DNA of 35,755 nucleotides. Origin: Deltaproteobacteria bacterium (GTDB lineage Bacteria; Desulfobacterota; Binatia; Binatales; Binataceae). Position numbers and translations under genes: made by a program. This document shows, in pieces, positions 32,871 to 35,755 of the stretch. The stretch covers positions 1 through 35,755 of the forward strand of contig JAJYMR010000264.1 of NCBI GenBank assembly GCA_021786815.1, read 5' to 3'. Position 1 is the stretch's first letter. Each line of letters opens with the position of its first letter. The notes under the pieces are model-generated. The model searched no databases and was not told the origin of the DNA. It saw nothing but the letters and a program-made list of their open reading frames with translations.

Positions 32871-34163
32871 ATGACGCACAACGCGAGTGAGCAGGGAAAA
32901 GCGCGCCGGGGGACTCGCCGTCGCGGCCGGGGTGAGGGGCTGCTCCATAAACGTAAAAGTGACGGTCGATGGGAAGTACGCATCGACCTAGGACGCGGGC
33001 CTGACGGAAAGCGGAAACGCAAGAGCATATACGGGTCAACACAGGCAGCGGTCATCGAGGAACTCGATCGGTTGCGCGGGCAACTGCGTGATGGAGTGGA
33101 CCTGGCCGCGGCCGACCAAACCTTGGCGGTGTACCTGCGGCACTGGTTAAGGCAGATGCAGGCATTGTTGCGACCCCGTACGTGGGAGTCGTACACGACC
33201 ATAGTGGAGAAACACGTAGTTCCCACGCTCGGTCAGGTTAAGCTTTCTGAGCTCACGCGTCTATCTGTTGCACGGTGGTTAACAGGCCTGCATGCGAAGG
33301 GATACGCCGATCAGACGCTACGGAATTGCCGCGAAGTCGTGCGCCGTGCTCTTGCCGACGCCGTCGGCCGTGCACTCACGAGTAATCCGGCGGCAAATGT
33401 TCCGCTTCCGCGCGCGCAGCGCCCTGAGAATAGCGAAGCCGACGATGATGGCGCCGATGCGGCGGACGCAGAGGTTAACGCGCTGACGCCGGTCGAGGCG
33501 GACCAGCTCCTGAAAGCCGCTGATGAGGCCGATGGCCGATACGCCCCGCTGTTTGCAGTGACGCTAGCGCAGGGACTGCGTCGAGGAGAGGTCCTCGGGC
33601 TTAAGTGGAGCGACGTTAACTGGGAGAAGCGCACATTGCGAGTGCGGCGCGCGCTGCAGCGGGTCCGTTTGCCCGAGTCCGAGATGGTTGGTCAAAATGG
33701 GTCGCAACGGCCGCGCAGGACGAAGCTGGCTCTAACCCCGGTGAAGTCGAAGAAGAGCCGCCGTACTATACCGCTTGCGGACGTCGCCGTAGCTGCGCTT
33801 GAGGCTCGGCGCGCACGTCAGGAATCGGAGCGCATGTTAGCTCGCGATCGGTGGATCGAAACCGGGCTGATATTTGCAGCGTCCGATGGCGGACTCCCTG
33901 ACCCTTCACATGTGGACGCCGTGTTCGCGGACGCACTGGACCGGGCCAAGGTTCGGCGGATAAGGTTGCACGACCTCCGACACACGACCGCGTCTTGGCT
34001 GCTGTCCCGTGGGGTGCAATTGACGGTGGTGAGCCGGATACTGGGACACTCGACGGTGAGTATCACGGCTGACATTTACGGCCATATTTCGGAAAACGCG
34101 ATGACTCGGGCGGTCGCGGAAATTGATGCGGCGCTGGATGAGGTAAAGGGGAAACATGGATGA
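32871..34163 (+). CDS. Tyrosine-type site-specific integrase (430 aa)
   Basis: This is a phage- or island-type tyrosine recombinase. The N-terminal part (GLLHKRKSDGRWEVRIDLG) is an AP2-like arm-site DNA-binding domain. Residues about 80-180 form the SAM-like core-binding domain (LAVYLRHWLRQMQALLRPRTWESY, then QTLRNCREVVRRALADAV). The catalytic domain carries Arg in LAQGLRRGEVLGLKW, Lys in KSKKSRRTIPL, and the HDLRHTTASWL, RILGHSTVSITADIYGHI motifs with the His-x-x-Arg, His and nucleophilic Tyr. All are intact, so it is probably active. I use ATG 32871; a TTG at 32835 would add 12 residues. No clear ribosome site is seen. It starts 122 bases from tRNA-Sec, on its 5' side, and overlaps the next gene by eight bases. 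Confidence 0.93.
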   Translation: MTHNASEQGKARRGTRRRGRGEGLLHKRKSDGRWEVRIDLGRGPDGKRKRKSIYGSTQAAVIEELDRLRGQLRDGVDLAAADQTLAVYLRHWLRQMQALLRPRTWESYTTIVEKHVVPTLGQVKLSELTRLSVARWLTGLHAKGYADQTLRNCREVVRRALADAVGRALTSNPAANVPLPRAQRPENSEADDDGADAADAEVNALTPVEADQLLKAADEADGRYAPLFAVTLAQGLRRGEVLGLKWSDVNWEKRTLRVRRALQRVRLPESEMVGQNGSQRPRRTKLALTPVKSKKSRRTIPLADVAVAALEARRARQESERMLARDRWIETGLIFAASDGGLPDPSHVDAVFADALDRAKVRRIRLHDLRHTTASWLLSRGVQLTVVSRILGHSTVSITADIYGHISENAMTRAVAEIDAALDEVKGKHG

Positions 34164-34815
34164 GCAGCTCAGGGCAGACGTGCAGGCACTTGGTTTGCCT
34201 GAGTGGATAATACACCGGATATTCCTAACGCCGGCTGAAGTCGCAGCGCTGTTCAGGGTATCGGAACAGGCGCTAAGTGATTGGCGGAAGGAAAAGGGGC
34301 GAACCGGAGGGCCGCCCTTCGTGCCCAAAGGCCGAGTCGTACGATATCCGACCAAGTTATTTGTTGCTTGGCTGCGGGACCGCCTGAAGGGAGCGATGCC
34401 GACAGGTACGGTGGTGCTGGTTCCGAGCGCTAAACCGGTGGACGTCGTTTGGCTTCATCAGGTTGCCGAGATCCTGGAGCGTGTAGTAGCCGCGCACTCC
34501 CTTCGACCGCCCCGTCTTGAGCAACTGCTGTCGGAATCCACGAAGCTCTGTGAGCTGGCGCAACTTGTGGCCGAAAGCGAGCCACGTGCGGTTGACCCGG
34601 CAACGGCCGGCGGCCTGCGACGGCGCTATCGGCGCCTGAGCAGGGTCCGCGATCGAATTCTCCGCACCTCGCGGCCGCGCCGGCGCGAGAGCCGCGCACT
34701 ATCGGTTGGCGTCAGAGTTCTAGCCCAGAAGCTCAACCGGCTTGCGAGCAACCCCGAAGTAAAGAATATCCTGACGTTGAGAGCGCTTGCCGGCGAGCAG
34801 ATCCAGGAGACCTGA
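34156..34815 (+). CDS. Excisionase-like HTH protein (219 aa)
   Basis: Residues 22-75 form a winged-helix/excisionase-type domain: FLTPAEVAALFRVSEQALSDW, then GGPPFVPKGRVVRYPTKLFVAWL, the usual pattern of AlpA/HTH_17 proteins that act as excisionases or regulators of integrative elements. The C-terminal 140 residues are longer than in typical excisionases (60-90 aa), Arg-rich around 150-190 (GGLRRRYRRLSRVRDRIL), with no known domain. It overlaps the integrase stop by eight bases, so it is co-translated with it and probably sets the direction of recombination (inference). Confidence 0.72.
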   Translation: MDEQLRADVQALGLPEWIIHRIFLTPAEVAALFRVSEQALSDWRKEKGRTGGPPFVPKGRVVRYPTKLFVAWLRDRLKGAMPTGTVVLVPSAKPVDVVWLHQVAEILERVVAAHSLRPPRLEQLLSESTKLCELAQLVAESEPRAVDPATAGGLRRRYRRLSRVRDRILRTSRPRRRESRALSVGVRVLAQKLNRLASNPEVKNILTLRALAGEQIQET

Positions 34816-34984
34816 GAGCAGCTGCACCAGCACCTCTTGGCTCAAGAAGCTGCTTGCCGAGGGCGCTGTCCCTATATGATATGGGACGGAGTTTCGGCGT
34901 GTTTCCGGCGAATCGTGAATCGTGTCGCGCGCCAGTTCCGGATCGTACGGGATCCGGTGCACCTCGGATGGTTCACGGCGTGCG
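34816..34984. other. Junction with no recognised gene
   Basis: Between the HTH gene and the intron-like segment no plausible gene or repeat is seen. Minus-strand frames here no longer look like intron leader peptides, so the break in the intron fragment should lie in or near this stretch. Confidence 0.4.
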
Positions 34985-35320
34985 TCCTTGGACTTTCCGA
35001 CGCGGCCCACGGCTCCATCAGACGCGGGCGAGCACAGGACTCCCCGGTTCTCGTGTGAAGTGTTTCCGTACGTGCACGGGGTTTCCGACCGCGCAGGACC
35101 CAGACGCCCTCGCGATATCGATGCATCCGATGAAGCCTTCCTGTTCGCCCATGGCGTCGGCGTCCTGGAGCGATTCACTTTCGCGGCTCAATACCCGGCC
35201 CGCACGCACCCCTGTCAACGCTTCGCTGCTTCCCTTGCGGAAAACCGCGCGTGACTCGAGGGCGTCGTGGGTCGCTAGCCCTTCAACGTACGACTCTTTC
35301 ATTCGCAACACTTCGCCGGT
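34985..35320 (-). mobile_element. Degraded 5' part of a bacterial group II intron
   Basis: All three minus-strand frames resemble the chance peptides that are regularly annotated from the 5' ribozyme region of group II introns. Frame one gives MKESYVEGLATHDALESR, then KGSSEALTGVRAGRVLSRES; frame two gives DPARSETP-type GPARSETPCTYGNTSHENRG and GAVGRVGKSKDARRE; frame three gives PRARTETLHTRTGESCARP. Conservation in several frames at once points to a conserved RNA rather than a protein. The expected downstream reverse transcriptase/maturase is missing, since the next gene toward lower coordinates is the HTH gene on the other strand. It is therefore a truncated relic. The exact 5' boundary (GUGYG) was not located. 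Confidence 0.6.
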
Positions 35321-35755
35321 TTATCCCGGGGCACGGGGAGTTTCAAAGGCTTAATCGGGGTGATTTTCGGCTGCGCATTGACACTCGTGAGCGCAAGACG
35401 CGGAAATCGCGTTCACGCGCTCGATCTATGAAGTAGACAAGCGTCCGGTCGCGACCTTGAGAACGTGCAGCAGGACGTCGCGCCGCATCGGCACCGCTCT
35501 TTACCGCGCCTATCTGCGGCGTCTTAGCGGACCGTCTCTTGGAACACCATCGACTCCGGGTCTGTCGCTCATGGCCACTCGATCGCATACCATCCCGCAT
35601 TTCCAGAATCAGCGAGCTTTTTGATGCGTGAATTTTCCTTTTCTTAGCGTTCAGGAATTGTTGCAAGGCGAAGCTGCATTTGTTTGACTGATGCAGTCAT
35701 GCTCTCAGCCCGGAAATCCTTTCCCGCAATTGGATACCCATGGGGGATCCAATGT
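35321..35755. other. Right end of window, no gene recognised
   Basis: Only short, low-quality frames occur. The last 100 bases are visibly less GC-rich than the rest of the window. TGACT-GATGC-AGTCA at 35685-35699 is a small inverted repeat. No copy of the tRNA-Sec sequence that could mark the far attachment site is visible. Confidence 0.4.

Noticed and set aside
34854-35354. Possible 166-residue protein on the plus strand
   Set aside because: It is antisense to the group II intron-like segment and has no domain or ribosome site. The minus-strand RNA explanation fits better.

Overview
The window is high-GC bacterial chromosome, probably from an uncultivated Gram-negative of the Desulfobacterota/Binatota type. 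That placement is an inference: it rests on the outer-membrane and RND genes, a Sec-exported clade II-type nitrous oxide reductase, many stand-alone lipid/aromatic-type enzymes and GC-rich codon use. No taxonomic marker gene is present. Coding density is high, and most ordinary genes sit in short operons with tight overlaps.

Layout. (1) 1-2.6 kb, minus strand: the first 39 codons of a NusG/RfaH-type factor, then a DUF1302-like outer-membrane beta-barrel whose 5' leader carries a 77-bp tandem duplication. (2) 2.6-5.8 kb, minus strand: a peroxide-stress operon, fur/perR-like regulator > rubrerythrin > Fe-S/CCG oxidoreductase > DUF3501, with a Fur/PerR-like palindrome on the promoter. (3) 5.9-8.7 kb, plus strand: thiD, a multispanning GT-C-like membrane protein and a small dual-specificity-type phosphatase. 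(4) 8.7-15.5 kb, plus strand: a TolC/MFP/RND efflux operon with a DUF2892 protein at its 3' end, preceded by 21-bp direct repeats and a 28-bp palindrome, and followed by two small exported proteins. (5) 16.1-20.0 kb: PaaI-type thioesterase, EthD-family protein, PolX and an aldo/keto reductase. (6) 20.1-28.0 kb: a nitrous oxide reduction cluster on the minus strand (lipoprotein cytochrome c > nosZ > nosD > nosF > nosL > nosY > four-helix membrane protein), with a second monohaem cytochrome c divergent from it. (7) 28.0-32.6 kb: an SDR, glycogen phosphorylase and a divergent ArsR-DUF2087 regulator. (8) 32.65-35.75 kb: a tRNA-Sec gene (selC) on the minus strand, with a tyrosine integrase, an excisionase-like HTH gene and a degraded group II intron piece beside it. 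This looks like the left end of an integrated element that runs out of the window.

How parts work together. The nos genes form one N2O-respiration unit. NosZ carries complete CuZ and CuA ligand sets, NosD/F/Y and NosL are maturation and copper-delivery proteins, and the tethered cytochrome c upstream is the obvious electron donor; nosR and nosX are absent from the window. The Fur/rubrerythrin/Fe-S/DUF3501 genes form a peroxide response suited to a microaerobic or facultative lifestyle, which fits N2O respiration. The tRNA-Sec gene implies selenoprotein synthesis, although no sel gene lies here.

I found no CRISPR array, rRNA, origin or clearly unprecedented multi-gene system. The least ordinary parts are the tRNA-Sec-linked element with its integrase on the 5' side of the tRNA, the possibly membrane-tethered NosZ/cytochrome pair, and the duplicated leader of the porin gene.
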